Shown here in pieces: positions 8,163 to 16,428 of a stretch of 64,000 nucleotides of DNA. Below the pieces are notes generated by a model that was given only the letters and a program-made list of their open reading frames with translations, did not search any database and was not told where the DNA came from. The position numbers were made by a program, and so were the translations under genes. The stretch's first letter is position 1; each line of letters starts with the position of its first letter. The stretch is from Alphaproteobacteria bacterium (GTDB taxonomy: Bacteria; Pseudomonadota; Alphaproteobacteria; Caulobacterales; Hyphomonadaceae): the NCBI GenBank assembly GCA_018830285.1, contig JAHJSB010000015.1:145252-209251 (forward strand), in the 5' to 3' direction.

Positions 8163-9827
8163 CTAGCGCGCGAACTTCTTGAATTTCAGGCGCTTCGGGT
8201 TCACGGAATCTTCGCCGAGGCGGCGCTTCTTGTCTTCAAGGTAAGACGAGAAATCCCCCTCGAACCATTCGACATGGCTATTGCCCTCGAAGGCGAGGAT
8301 ATGCGTGGCCATGCGGTCAAGGAACCAGCGGTCGTGCGAGATGATCACGGCGCAGCCCGGAAAATTATCGAGACCTTCCTCGAGCGCCTGCAGCGTTTCG
8401 ACGTCGAGGTCGTTGGTCGGTTCATCGAGCAGGAGCAGGTTGTGGCTGCCCTTCAGCATCTTGGCGAGATGGACGCGGTTGCGCTCACCGCCTGAGAGAA
8501 GGCCGACCTTCTTCTGCTGGTCGGTGCCCTTGAAGTTGAAGGCGCCGACATAGGCGCGCGACATGACTTCGACGCCGCCGAGGTCGATCACGTCCGTGCC
8601 GCCGGAGATTTCCTCCCAGACGTTCTTGTTCGGGTCGAGCTTGTCGCGGCTCTGGTCGACATAGCCGATCTTGACCGTCTCACCGACGCGCAGAGTGCCC
8701 GAGTCGGGCTCTTCCTGCTTCAGGATCATCTTGAACAGGGTCGATTTACCGGCACCGTTCGGGCCGATCACGCCGACAATGCCGCCGGGCGGCAGCTTGA
8801 AGCTGAGGTCTTCGATCAGGAGGTTGTCGCCAAAGGCCTTGCGCAGGTGTTCGGCCTCCAGAACGACGCCGCCGAGGCGCGGACCAGGGGGGATGCGGAT
8901 CTGGGCAGTCATGACCTTCTCGCGCTCGGCCTGGGACGCCATGTCTTCATAGGCGCTGATACGGGCCTTGGATTTCGCCTGACGGGCTTTCTGGCCAGAG
9001 CGGACCCATTCGAGTTCCTTGGCCAGCGTACGCTTGCGGCCCGTGTCTTCGCGGGCTTCCTGCTCCATCCGCTTGGCCTTCTGCTCGACCCAGCCGGAAT
9101 AGTTTCCCTGAAAGGGTATGCCGCGGCCGCGATCGAGTTCGAGGATCCAGTTGGTGATGTCATCAAGGAAGTAACGGTCGTGCGTGACGAGGATGACGCA
9201 GCCGGCGAAATTGATCAGGTAGTTCTGCAGCCAGGCAACCGTCTCTGCGTCGAGGTGGTTGGTCGGTTCATCCATCAGGATCATGTCAGGCTTGGAGAGA
9301 AGCAATTGGCAGATTGCGACGCGGCGCGCCTCACCGCCGGACAGGGCAGCGACATCTGCATCATTCTCCGGGCAGCCTAGCGCCGTCAGGGCCATGTCGA
9401 TCTTGGAATCGATATCCCAGGCATCAGCCGCGTCGATCTGCTCCTGCAGCGCCGTCATCTGATCCATAAGTTCTTCGGAATAGTCTTCGCCGAGCTTTTC
9501 GGAGATGGCGTTGAATTCGGCCAGCATCTGCTTCTCGGGGCATTTGGAGGCAACGTTTTCAAACACCGTCAGCGTCGGGTCGAGCTTCGGTTCCTGCGGC
9601 AGGTAGCCAACCTTTACGCCATCGGCGGCCCAGGCCTCGCCTTGGAAATCCTTGTCTTCACCGGCCATGATCCGCAGCAGGGTCGACTTACCCGAACCGT
9701 TCACACCGACGACACCGATCTTGGCGTCCGGCAGGAAGTTGAGGTGGATGTTCTCAAAAACCTTCTTGCCGCCAGGATAGGCCTTGGTCAGACCTTGCAT
9801 GTGGAAAACGATTTGGGGACCGGCCAT
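8163..9827 (-). CDS. ettA: Energy-dependent translational throttle protein EttA (ABC-F ATPase)
   Basis: 554 residues, the length of E. coli EttA. There are two ABC cassettes without membrane domains. The first has GVNGSGKST, LSGGEARRVAICQLL and MDEPTNHLD; the second has GPNGAGKST, LSGGERNRVHLAKML and LDEPTNDLD. Between them is the helical P-site tRNA-interaction segment with a run of basic residues (RKRTLAKELEWVRSGQKAR). ABC-F proteins of this type bind the ribosomal E site and gate the first elongation step according to the ATP/ADP ratio. It is convergent with the MscS gene, 3 bp away. Confidence 0.95.
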   Translation of the reverse strand: MAGPQIVFHMQGLTKAYPGGKKVFENIHLNFLPDAKIGVVGVNGSGKSTLLRIMAGEDKDFQGEAWAADGVKVGYLPQEPKLDPTLTVFENVASKCPEKQMLAEFNAISEKLGEDYSEELMDQMTALQEQIDAADAWDIDSKIDMALTALGCPENDADVAALSGGEARRVAICQLLLSKPDMILMDEPTNHLDAETVAWLQNYLINFAGCVILVTHDRYFLDDITNWILELDRGRGIPFQGNYSGWVEQKAKRMEQEAREDTGRKRTLAKELEWVRSGQKARQAKSKARISAYEDMASQAEREKVMTAQIRIPPGPRLGGVVLEAEHLRKAFGDNLLIEDLSFKLPPGGIVGVIGPNGAGKSTLFKMILKQEEPDSGTLRVGETVKIGYVDQSRDKLDPNKNVWEEISGGTDVIDLGGVEVMSRAYVGAFNFKGTDQQKKVGLLSGGERNRVHLAKMLKGSHNLLLLDEPTNDLDVETLQALEEGLDNFPGCAVIISHDRWFLDRMATHILAFEGNSHVEWFEGDFSSYLEDKKRRLGEDSVNPKRLKFKKFAR

Positions 9828-9910
9828 GGCGGGGTATTCCTGTGCAAACGGGTATGGGACGCGCTGTACTTGCGCGCGCGCGGCGGAAAATCAAGCAGTC
9901 AATGGCAACG

Positions 9911-10843
9911 CTAGTCCGCAAAGCCCCATATGATCCGTCCCTCTTCCGAGAGCTTTCCGAGCCAGAGGCGATCATGGCTGGGAAATACGGTCAATTGCGG
10001 ATTGGCCAGCATGAGGTCGTGAATCGCCCGTATCTGCTCCCGGATGGCGGCACGGTCTTCGTCCGGATCGAACACGATGAATTGCGTGAAGACCGGGCGC
10101 ATCGTCAGTTCTTCAATCGATGACATCGACCAGACTGTGTCGCCGATCATCAGGTATTCCTGGCCATTTTGCAGCGTGATGAAAAACAGCTGGGCGCCCG
10201 GTGTGTGACCGGCCATCGGTATCGCCACCACGCCGGGCGCGACTAACTGGACCGTTCCGTCCAGGCGGGGCGGCAGGTCACGCAGAACGGCAGGCAGCCC
10301 ACCGCCCGCAAATTGCGGCAGGGTCGCCGCCTGCGGCGCGTTCAGCCACAGGCGCGGCGCAAGCGCGTCCGGGTCCGGGTGCCGCGCAATCGCCATGACA
10401 TGGTCGAGATGCTCATGCGTTATCAGCACCTTGTCGGCCCTCAGCATTGCATCGACGACCGTGCGATAGGCCGCGTCGTCAAATGACCAGTCGTCCGGAA
10501 CCTGAACCATCCCCTCCGAGGTCGCCCGGTCGAGCGCGCCGCCAATGACAAGCGTGCTGCCTGGAAAGACGATCTGAACAGAATTGTAGCTGGTGAGCCA
10601 TTGGCCGGTGAACGCGCCCGCGCGGGCCGCGAGCATCGGGGCCGAGTCGTGACCGACTTCCAACACGCGAATGTCCGTCGGCAGGTCGCCTCCCGTGTCG
10701 CGGATCATGCTGCGCCATTGATCAATTTCCAGCAGTCCTGGTGCTGCGCCGGGCGCCTTGCTGAATCCGGCAAGCAGCCACCATCCTGCAGCGATGACAA
10801 ATACGGCCAAAGCCGCGGCCAGTCTCACGATCCATTTGAGCAT
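9911..10843 (-). CDS. Membrane-anchored metallo-beta-lactamase-fold hydrolase
   Basis: 310 residues. A hydrophobic N-terminus (residues 4-26) acts as signal anchor. The metal-binding motif THEHLDH is at 142-148 (His143, His145, Asp147, His148), with a third His in AGHTPGAQLFF, a metal-bridging Asp in GDTVW and a C-terminal His in FPSHDR. All expected dinuclear-zinc ligands are therefore present, so it should be active. The substrate is unknown. An inverted repeat lies 34 bp upstream of the start and may be an operator. Confidence 0.82.
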   Translation of the reverse strand: MLKWIVRLAAALAVFVIAAGWWLLAGFSKAPGAAPGLLEIDQWRSMIRDTGGDLPTDIRVLEVGHDSAPMLAARAGAFTGQWLTSYNSVQIVFPGSTLVIGGALDRATSEGMVQVPDDWSFDDAAYRTVVDAMLRADKVLITHEHLDHVMAIARHPDPDALAPRLWLNAPQAATLPQFAGGGLPAVLRDLPPRLDGTVQLVAPGVVAIPMAGHTPGAQLFFITLQNGQEYLMIGDTVWSMSSIEELTMRPVFTQFIVFDPDEDRAAIREQIRAIHDLMLANPQLTVFPSHDRLWLGKLSEEGRIIWGFAD

Positions 10844-10876
10844 TGCGTCTCTCCCCTACCGTGCCACGCTAACAGC

Positions 10877-10906
10877 ATCCTGAACGAATTGCAATTTGTT
10901 CAGGAT
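10877..10906. promoter_or_regulatory. Inverted repeat upstream of the MBL-fold gene
   Basis: Outer arms ATCCTGAAC (10877-10885) and GTTCAGGAT (10898-10906) match perfectly, and the centre AATTGCAATT is itself a palindrome. There is no T-run on either side, and it lies in the promoter region of the minus-strand hydrolase gene, so an operator is more likely than a terminator. Confidence 0.5.
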
Positions 10907-10999
10907 TCAATGCGGCCGCAGTCTGCAGGTGTGGGCGACGAAAGCGGTGTTCTGTTTGAAATGGCGCACCAAGAAACGGCTATAGGCTACCGGTGCGTC

Positions 11000-11635
11000 C
11001 TAGCGGCTGTTGCAGGCGATCGCGGCGGCCTGTTCTTCTTCCGACATCACGATTTCCAGGCGAGCGAGTTCCACCGCCGCGCCCTCATTTCCAAACCGTT
11101 CAGCCTGCTTGAACCAGTGCCATGCGGCCACGAAATTCACGTCTCCCGCATGGCCACCCGCATGGGCGATGCCAAGGTTGAAGGCGCAACGGCTGTCGCC
11201 GAGGTCGGCGCCCCGGGCCCACCAGCCAAGTGCAGAGTCGAAGTCCTGCGGACCGCCAGCACCGGTCATCATCATGGCACCGACATGGGTGATGGCATCG
11301 AGCTCGCCGTCTTCTGCTGCGAGCAGGAACAGGGTGCGGGCCCGCACCTCGTCCTTCTCGCCACCCAGCCCGCGCACGAGCATGAAGCCGAGATTGAAAC
11401 GCGCGGCAGGCAATCCGGTCTCGGCGGCCTGGTGATAATAGGCTCTCGCGGCGGCGAGATCCTGGTGGACCCCCCGGCCATGGTGCAGCATGGTACCAAA
11501 AGTGTTTGCGGCGGCGGCGTGGCCGTCATTGGCGGCCTTGCGCAGGGCCTCGACCGCCTTCAGGAGCGATTCCCCGCCCTCACTGCCGTCAAGCAGGGTT
11601 TGAGCGCGTTCATAATTGAAGTGCCCCTTATCCAT
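11000..11635 (-). CDS. Sel1-repeat protein
   Basis: 211 residues made of about five Sel1-type helical repeats of 35-38 residues, for example AAANTFGTMLHHGRGVHQD, ARFNLGFMLVRGLGGEKDE, AITHVGAMMMTGAGGPQDF and AFNLGIAHAGGHAGDVNF. There is no signal peptide, so it is probably cytoplasmic. Sel1 repeats make protein-protein scaffolds; the partner is unknown. It is transcribed towards the MBL gene, with 156 bp between them holding an inverted repeat. Confidence 0.85.
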   Translation of the reverse strand: MDKGHFNYERAQTLLDGSEGGESLLKAVEALRKAANDGHAAAANTFGTMLHHGRGVHQDLAAARAYYHQAAETGLPAARFNLGFMLVRGLGGEKDEVRARTLFLLAAEDGELDAITHVGAMMMTGAGGPQDFDSALGWWARGADLGDSRCAFNLGIAHAGGHAGDVNFVAAWHWFKQAERFGNEGAAVELARLEIVMSEEEQAAAIACNSR

Positions 11636-11783
11636 GCCGGCACATTAGAACAGACCGGCAGGCTGGCTAGACGGAAAACACAGTTTTGCCACAATAAATC
11701 AATCACAGCGTGATTTTCAGGCGCCGGGATGACAGGAGCGCCGTGGGCGCTAGTGTGCGCGTCTGAGCCAGCGGAGAGCCGAA

Positions 11784-14012
11784 TTGCCTGATTCCACAAC
11801 AGTACTGACGCCGGAGCGACTGTACGCCTCCCCTTCCCTGTCGGGCTCGTCCCCACGGGGCGTGAAGTTTTCCCCGGACGGCGAACGGGTGACCTTCCTG
11901 AAAGGACGCCCGGATGAGCAGGATCGGCTGGATCTCTGGCAGTTCAACGTCCAAACGGGCGTTCAGAGCCGGCTGATCAATTCGCAGCTGTTACAACCTC
12001 ACGACGCAGAGCTTTCTGAAGAGGAGAAGGCGCTGCGCGAGCGCAAGCGGATCGCGGGCACCAAGGGCATTGTCGATTACAGCTGGGGCACGGCCGACAC
12101 GATACTGGTGCCGCTGGGGGGGGACCTTTACCTGGCAACCCTGGGCGAAGGGGTCCCGCAGGTCCGCCAGCTGACCGACACCGATGCGTTCGAAACGGAC
12201 GCGAAAGTATCGCCAAAAGGGCGCTATGCGAGTTTCGTGCGCGAAGGCGCGCTGTATGTAATCGACCTCACCACGGATGCCGAGACGCGCCTGTCGCCGA
12301 CTGCCGAACCGGACAAGGCGATTTCCTATGGCGTTGCCGAATTCGTGGCGCAGGAAGAGATGCATCGTTTCACCGGTTACTGGTGGAGCCCGGACGACCG
12401 CTACGTCGCCTACACACGCGTGGATGAATCCACGGTCGATATCATACCACGCTTCGACATAGAGGCGGACAAGGTGACGGTCATCGAACAGCGCTACCCG
12501 CGCGCCGGGCGGCCAAATGCCGTGGTGGACCTGTTTGTTCGCGATATGGTGACGGGGGAGACGGTCGAGCTGAAATGGCGGAAAGAGGATTGGGGCCCCG
12601 CGACGGACCAGTACCTCACGCGCGTGAACTGGCTGCCTGATGAAGAACTGGTCGTCCAGGGCGTGGACCGGGACCAGACAAGCCTCTGCCGCACGCGCTT
12701 TGCCGGACCGTATTGGTCCCCTGCCCCGATGGAAACAGAGACGCAGCCCTGCTGGATCAACCTCAATGCAGACTGGCTGCCCTTCGCACCTGAGCCCCGC
12801 AGCACGCACTCCACGCAACCGGTCCATGTGCTGACGACGACCGAGTCCAGTACCTATCGCCACGTCGCCTGCATGAACCGTCTCGGTGATCTTCATGCGG
12901 TGACCGAAGGCGACTGGACCGTCGATCGCGTCCTCGCTTTCTGCAAGGAAGATGACGCGGTGATGTTCACGGCCTATGCTGACACGCCTCTCGAGCGCCA
13001 CCTTTACACGGCACCCCTTCAGGGTGGCAAACCGGTCCGCATTACCGAACTGGGCAAGTCATGGGCGATCACGATGGCGCCGGACGGGCAGTCCTTTGTC
13101 GGCACAAGTGCGTCGCCGGGCCAGCCGCCGCAGGTGGGCCTGTACAAGGCGGACGGGTCGTTGATCGCGTGGATCGAAGAGAACCGGCTGGATGAGACCC
13201 ATCCCTATGCCCCCTTCCTTCCCCGTCATGCCCTGCCGGAATTCGGCACGCTGACAGCCGAGGATGGTCAGGACCTCTATTATTCGATCCTCAAGCCACC
13301 GGGCTTTGATCCTGCGGAAAAATATCCGGTCATCGTCGAGGTCTATGGCGGGCCTCACGTGCAGACCGTGGTCAATGAATGGGGCCGGGTATCAGACCAG
13401 TTCTATGCGCGCGAGGGCTACATCCTGTTCCGGCTGGACAATCGCGGCTCGGCGAACCGGGGCAAGCAATTCGAAGACGTCATCTATCGCCGCACGGGCG
13501 GGCCGGAAGTGCGCGACCAGCTGGTCGGCGTCGACTGGCTGAAAGCCCAGCCTTTCGTCGATGCCCGCCGCATCGCAATCCAAGGCTGGTCTTATGGTGG
13601 CTACATGACCCTGATGACGGTGCTGCAGGCGCCGGCGGGCACGTTTGCCGCAGCTGCCGCGGGCGCGCCCGTCACCGACTGGCGCCTCTACGACACGTTC
13701 TATACCGAGCGCTACATGGATACGCCGGAGGACAATCCGTATGGCTACGAAGCCTCCAGCGTCTTCCCCTATGTCGACAATCTCGCAACGCCCCTGTTGC
13801 TGATGCATGGCATGGCCGACGACAATGTCACCTTCGACAACACGACACGCCTGATGGCGGCGCTGCAGGAAAAGGGCAAGGCGTTCGAACTGATGACCTA
13901 TCCCGGCCAGCGCCACGGCATTCGCGGCGAAGCGCTGCAGGTGCATTTGATGAAGACGCGCATGGCGTTCCTGGAGCGCTATTTGAAACCCCAACAACAG
14001 GCCACAGCATGA
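11784..14012 (+). CDS. Dipeptidyl peptidase IV-like S9 serine peptidase
   Basis: 742 residues, starting at TTG with GGAGAG at 11772-11777. An N-terminal beta-propeller carries the DPP-IV feature AEFVAQEEMHRFTGYWWSPD, where Glu191-Glu192 would hold the substrate's free amino end. The C-terminal alpha/beta hydrolase has Ser603 in GWSYGGY, Asp679 in HGMADDNV and His711 in GQRHGI, a complete triad. It should release X-Pro or X-Ala dipeptides. No signal peptide is seen, so it is either cytoplasmic or exported by other means. It heads a five-gene tightly coupled group. Confidence 0.92.
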   Translation: MPDSTTVLTPERLYASPSLSGSSPRGVKFSPDGERVTFLKGRPDEQDRLDLWQFNVQTGVQSRLINSQLLQPHDAELSEEEKALRERKRIAGTKGIVDYSWGTADTILVPLGGDLYLATLGEGVPQVRQLTDTDAFETDAKVSPKGRYASFVREGALYVIDLTTDAETRLSPTAEPDKAISYGVAEFVAQEEMHRFTGYWWSPDDRYVAYTRVDESTVDIIPRFDIEADKVTVIEQRYPRAGRPNAVVDLFVRDMVTGETVELKWRKEDWGPATDQYLTRVNWLPDEELVVQGVDRDQTSLCRTRFAGPYWSPAPMETETQPCWINLNADWLPFAPEPRSTHSTQPVHVLTTTESSTYRHVACMNRLGDLHAVTEGDWTVDRVLAFCKEDDAVMFTAYADTPLERHLYTAPLQGGKPVRITELGKSWAITMAPDGQSFVGTSASPGQPPQVGLYKADGSLIAWIEENRLDETHPYAPFLPRHALPEFGTLTAEDGQDLYYSILKPPGFDPAEKYPVIVEVYGGPHVQTVVNEWGRVSDQFYAREGYILFRLDNRGSANRGKQFEDVIYRRTGGPEVRDQLVGVDWLKAQPFVDARRIAIQGWSYGGYMTLMTVLQAPAGTFAAAAAGAPVTDWRLYDTFYTERYMDTPEDNPYGYEASSVFPYVDNLATPLLLMHGMADDNVTFDNTTRLMAALQEKGKAFELMTYPGQRHGIRGEALQVHLMKTRMAFLERYLKPQQQATA

Positions 14013-14230
14013 TGGAATTACTCGACCGGATCCCGCTCATTATCGTGATCGTAGCATGCCTGACGCTGGGGTTGGCGCCGTTCACGCCCGAGCCGCACAT
14101 CTGGGAAAAACTGAAAATGCTGACCGCGGGAACCCTGACAAGGCCGGTCGATATCTTCGACTTCTTTCTCCATGCGGGCCCCTGGTTGCTGCTGATGGCC
14201 AAGCTGGCCCGCATGGGCCTGACGAAATGA
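14009..14230 (+). CDS. Small conserved membrane protein
   Basis: 73 residues. The start overlaps the peptidase stop (ATGA) and the end overlaps the Nudix start (ATGA). One clear TM helix lies near the N-terminus (PLIIVIVACLTLGLAPF), followed by a conserved-looking PHIWEKLKMLTAGTLTRP segment and a second hydrophobic stretch (FDFFLHAGPWLLLMAKL). Proteins with this pattern are widespread in proteobacteria and are often labelled RND transporter, a name the sequence does not support. Function unknown. Confidence 0.75.
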   Translation: MMELLDRIPLIIVIVACLTLGLAPFTPEPHIWEKLKMLTAGTLTRPVDIFDFFLHAGPWLLLMAKLARMGLTK

Positions 14231-14817
14231 CCATCAAGCCCTGGAAAATTGTCGAGAGCCGGCAAACCTTCAAGGACAAGTTCCTGTCGCTGCGTACGGA
14301 CCGGTGCGCGCGCGAGGACGGCCATGTCGTACCGGCCTATCATGTGCTCGAGTTCACAGACTGGGTGACACTGATTCCAGTGACGGACGAAGGCAATGTC
14401 GTGCTGATTCGCGAGTATCGCCATGCGGGTGACGTGGTCCTGCTCGGTATTCCAGGCGGCGTGATGGACCCGGGTGAAACCGACGCGGCGCGGGCAGGCC
14501 AACGGGAGCTGCAGGAAGAGACCGGCTATTCGGCGCGCGACATGATCCCGGTCGGCACCTGCTTCCCGAACCCGGCCATTCAGGACAACCGTATCCACTA
14601 CTACCTCGCCACCGGATGCACGAAGACACATGAGCAATCACTGGACCCCAACGAGGAAATCGAGGTGCTGGAAATGCCCTATGCTGACTTCCTCGCGTAT
14701 GAGGGGCTGGAAGCCCAGCATGCGCTTCACGCAGCGGCATTGTTTTACACCGAGCGGTTTTTCAGCAAGCATCCGGACAAGCGCCCGAAGTCGCGCCACA
14801 TAAACAAGGACACATGA
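14227..14817 (+). CDS. NUDIX hydrolase (ADP-ribose pyrophosphatase-like)
   Basis: 196 residues. The Nudix box reads GGVMDPGETDAARAGQ followed by RELQEETGY. It keeps the metal-binding REL-EE core but has eight residues, not seven, between the first Glu and REL. LIREYRHAGDVVLLGIPGG upstream of the box is the arrangement seen in ADP-ribose/ADP-sugar pyrophosphatases. The start is the ATG overlapping the preceding stop. It probably cleaves a nucleoside-diphosphate-linked compound; the substrate is open. Confidence 0.85.
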   Translation: MTIKPWKIVESRQTFKDKFLSLRTDRCAREDGHVVPAYHVLEFTDWVTLIPVTDEGNVVLIREYRHAGDVVLLGIPGGVMDPGETDAARAGQRELQEETGYSARDMIPVGTCFPNPAIQDNRIHYYLATGCTKTHEQSLDPNEEIEVLEMPYADFLAYEGLEAQHALHAAALFYTERFFSKHPDKRPKSRHINKDT

Positions 14818-14818
14818 C

Positions 14819-15241
14819 ATGCCCGCCTTCCAGCCGACCGCCGACCAGTTCCGCGCCTTTCGCGACGACCCGTATGATGGCCCTGTCGCGCAGGTGAACC
14901 TGCTGAAATTCCGCGTGAAGGCGGAGTATGCCGAAGGCGCCCCGGAACATGGCGAGGCGATCAGTGGCGAGGCCGCCTACCAGCGATACTCGGAAGCCTT
15001 CTCCGTGGCGGCAGCAGAGGTTGGCGGCTCGACCATGCTGCTCGGATCGACCGAGCGCTACTTTATCGGTGGCGGCGACTGGGACGCGGTTCTGGTCAAT
15101 CACTTCCCGACGCGTCAGGCCTTCATCGCCATGCTGAACCACAAGGACTACAAGTCCATGTCCCGCCACCGCGACGCGGGCCTCCTGTGCCAGGAACTGA
15201 TCGTAACCCGGCCAAGCTGGGCCAATGGCAAAAAGGTCTGA
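14819..15241 (+). CDS. DUF1330-family protein
   Basis: 140 residues, one base after the Nudix stop. The pattern PVAQVNLLKFR near the N-terminus, a central WDAVLVNHFPTRQAFIAMLNHKDYK and a dimeric alpha/beta-barrel-like length match DUF1330. The function of this family is not established; related ferredoxin-like folds bind small hydrophobic ligands. It belongs to the peptidase-Nudix-PLP group. Confidence 0.75.
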   Translation: MPAFQPTADQFRAFRDDPYDGPVAQVNLLKFRVKAEYAEGAPEHGEAISGEAAYQRYSEAFSVAAAEVGGSTMLLGSTERYFIGGGDWDAVLVNHFPTRQAFIAMLNHKDYKSMSRHRDAGLLCQELIVTRPSWANGKKV

Positions 15242-15247
15242 TCCTCA

Positions 15248-16357
15248 ATGACTGACACGCCATCTGCCATCAGCCGGTTGCTGCATCATCGGAGCCAGGG
15301 CCTGTCGAAGGGCGAGGCGGTATCACTGCCGATCCATGCGACCTCCGTCTTCCATCTGCCAGGCGAGCCGGATGGCAGCCATTTCTATGGCCGCAACGGC
15401 AACCCGACGGTCGAGGCAGTGGAGGCCGAGATCGGCATCCTGGAAGACGCCGACGTGGTCTGCTTCCCGTCGGGCATGGCGGCGATTGCCTCGGTTTTCT
15501 ATTCGGTGCTGCGCCCCGGCGACACGGTGCTGGTGCCGTCGGATGGCTATTATAATGTCCGCAACCTGCTGGTCGCCCAGTTCGAGCCTATGGGCGTGAC
15601 CATGCGCACATGCCCGACGGCGGACTTGGCCGAGGCGGACATGGCCGGCTGCAGGCTGGTGCTGATCGAATCGCCATCCAACCCCGGACTGGCCGTGTGC
15701 GACATTGCGAAAGTCGCCCAGCGTGCGAAAGCAGCGGGCGCACTGGTGATGGCTGACAATACGACCGCCACGCCGCTGTGCCAGCAACCGCTGGACCTTG
15801 GGGCCGATGTCAGCGTGCTGTCGGATACCAAGGCCATGGCAGGCCATTCGGACGTTTTGTGCGGCCATGTGGCGACGCGAGATGCCAAATTGTTCGACGG
15901 CGTGAAGACCTGGCGGCGGCTGGCGGGCGCGATTGTCGGGCCGTTCGACGCCTATTTGCTGCACCGGGGGCTGGAAACGCTGGACGTTCGCCTCGGCCGC
16001 ATGAACGCCAATGCGCTGGCCGTAGCCGAAGCCGTACAAGGACATAAAGCGGTACTGGCCGTGAACTATCCCGGTTTGGGCAATGACCCGTTTCATCAGG
16101 TCGCACGGCGGCAAATGAGTGGTTTCGGGCCGATTGTGAGCTTTACGCTCGCCAGCCAGGCGAATGCGGACGGGTTCATTTCCGCCTGCGCCCTGCTCTC
16201 TCCGGCGACGAGTTTCGGCGGCGTGCATTCGAGCGCGGAGCGCCGGGCGCGCTGGGGCGACGCCGTTCCGGAGGGTTTTGTGCGGTTCGCCGCAGGAATC
16301 GAGCCGACCCGCGATCTTGTTGCCGCTGTGACACAGGCACTCGACACTCTGTCCTGA
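15248..16357 (+). CDS. Cystathionine gamma-lyase/synthase-family PLP enzyme
   Basis: 369 residues with the fold-type I Cys/Met-metabolism signatures: YGRNGNPTVEAVE, FPSGMAAIASVF, ESPSNPGLAVCDI, MADNTTATPLCQQPLDLGAD and SDTKAMAGHSD, where Lys195 should form the Schiff base with PLP. The FGGVHSSAERRARWG segment near the C-terminus corresponds to the family's substrate-carboxylate region. It is slightly short for MetB/MetC (about 380-400). Which beta/gamma elimination or replacement it performs cannot be decided. It is 6 bp downstream of the DUF1330 gene. Confidence 0.85.
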   Translation: MTDTPSAISRLLHHRSQGLSKGEAVSLPIHATSVFHLPGEPDGSHFYGRNGNPTVEAVEAEIGILEDADVVCFPSGMAAIASVFYSVLRPGDTVLVPSDGYYNVRNLLVAQFEPMGVTMRTCPTADLAEADMAGCRLVLIESPSNPGLAVCDIAKVAQRAKAAGALVMADNTTATPLCQQPLDLGADVSVLSDTKAMAGHSDVLCGHVATRDAKLFDGVKTWRRLAGAIVGPFDAYLLHRGLETLDVRLGRMNANALAVAEAVQGHKAVLAVNYPGLGNDPFHQVARRQMSGFGPIVSFTLASQANADGFISACALLSPATSFGGVHSSAERRARWGDAVPEGFVRFAAGIEPTRDLVAAVTQALDTLS

Positions 16358-16428
16358 GACGGACCGGTCGTCGTGACATGTCCCGGAATCTGGTATAGTT
16401 CTTGCTGATTACGGGCGGGACCCACGCC

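Noticed and set aside
11991..13001. 336-codon minus-strand frame inside the DPP-IV gene
   Set aside because: Antisense to a complete peptidase with an intact catalytic triad.
16371..16399. Promoter before the carboxylesterase gene (GTGACA and TATAGT)
   Set aside because: The spacer is only 15 bp, too short to support without other evidence.
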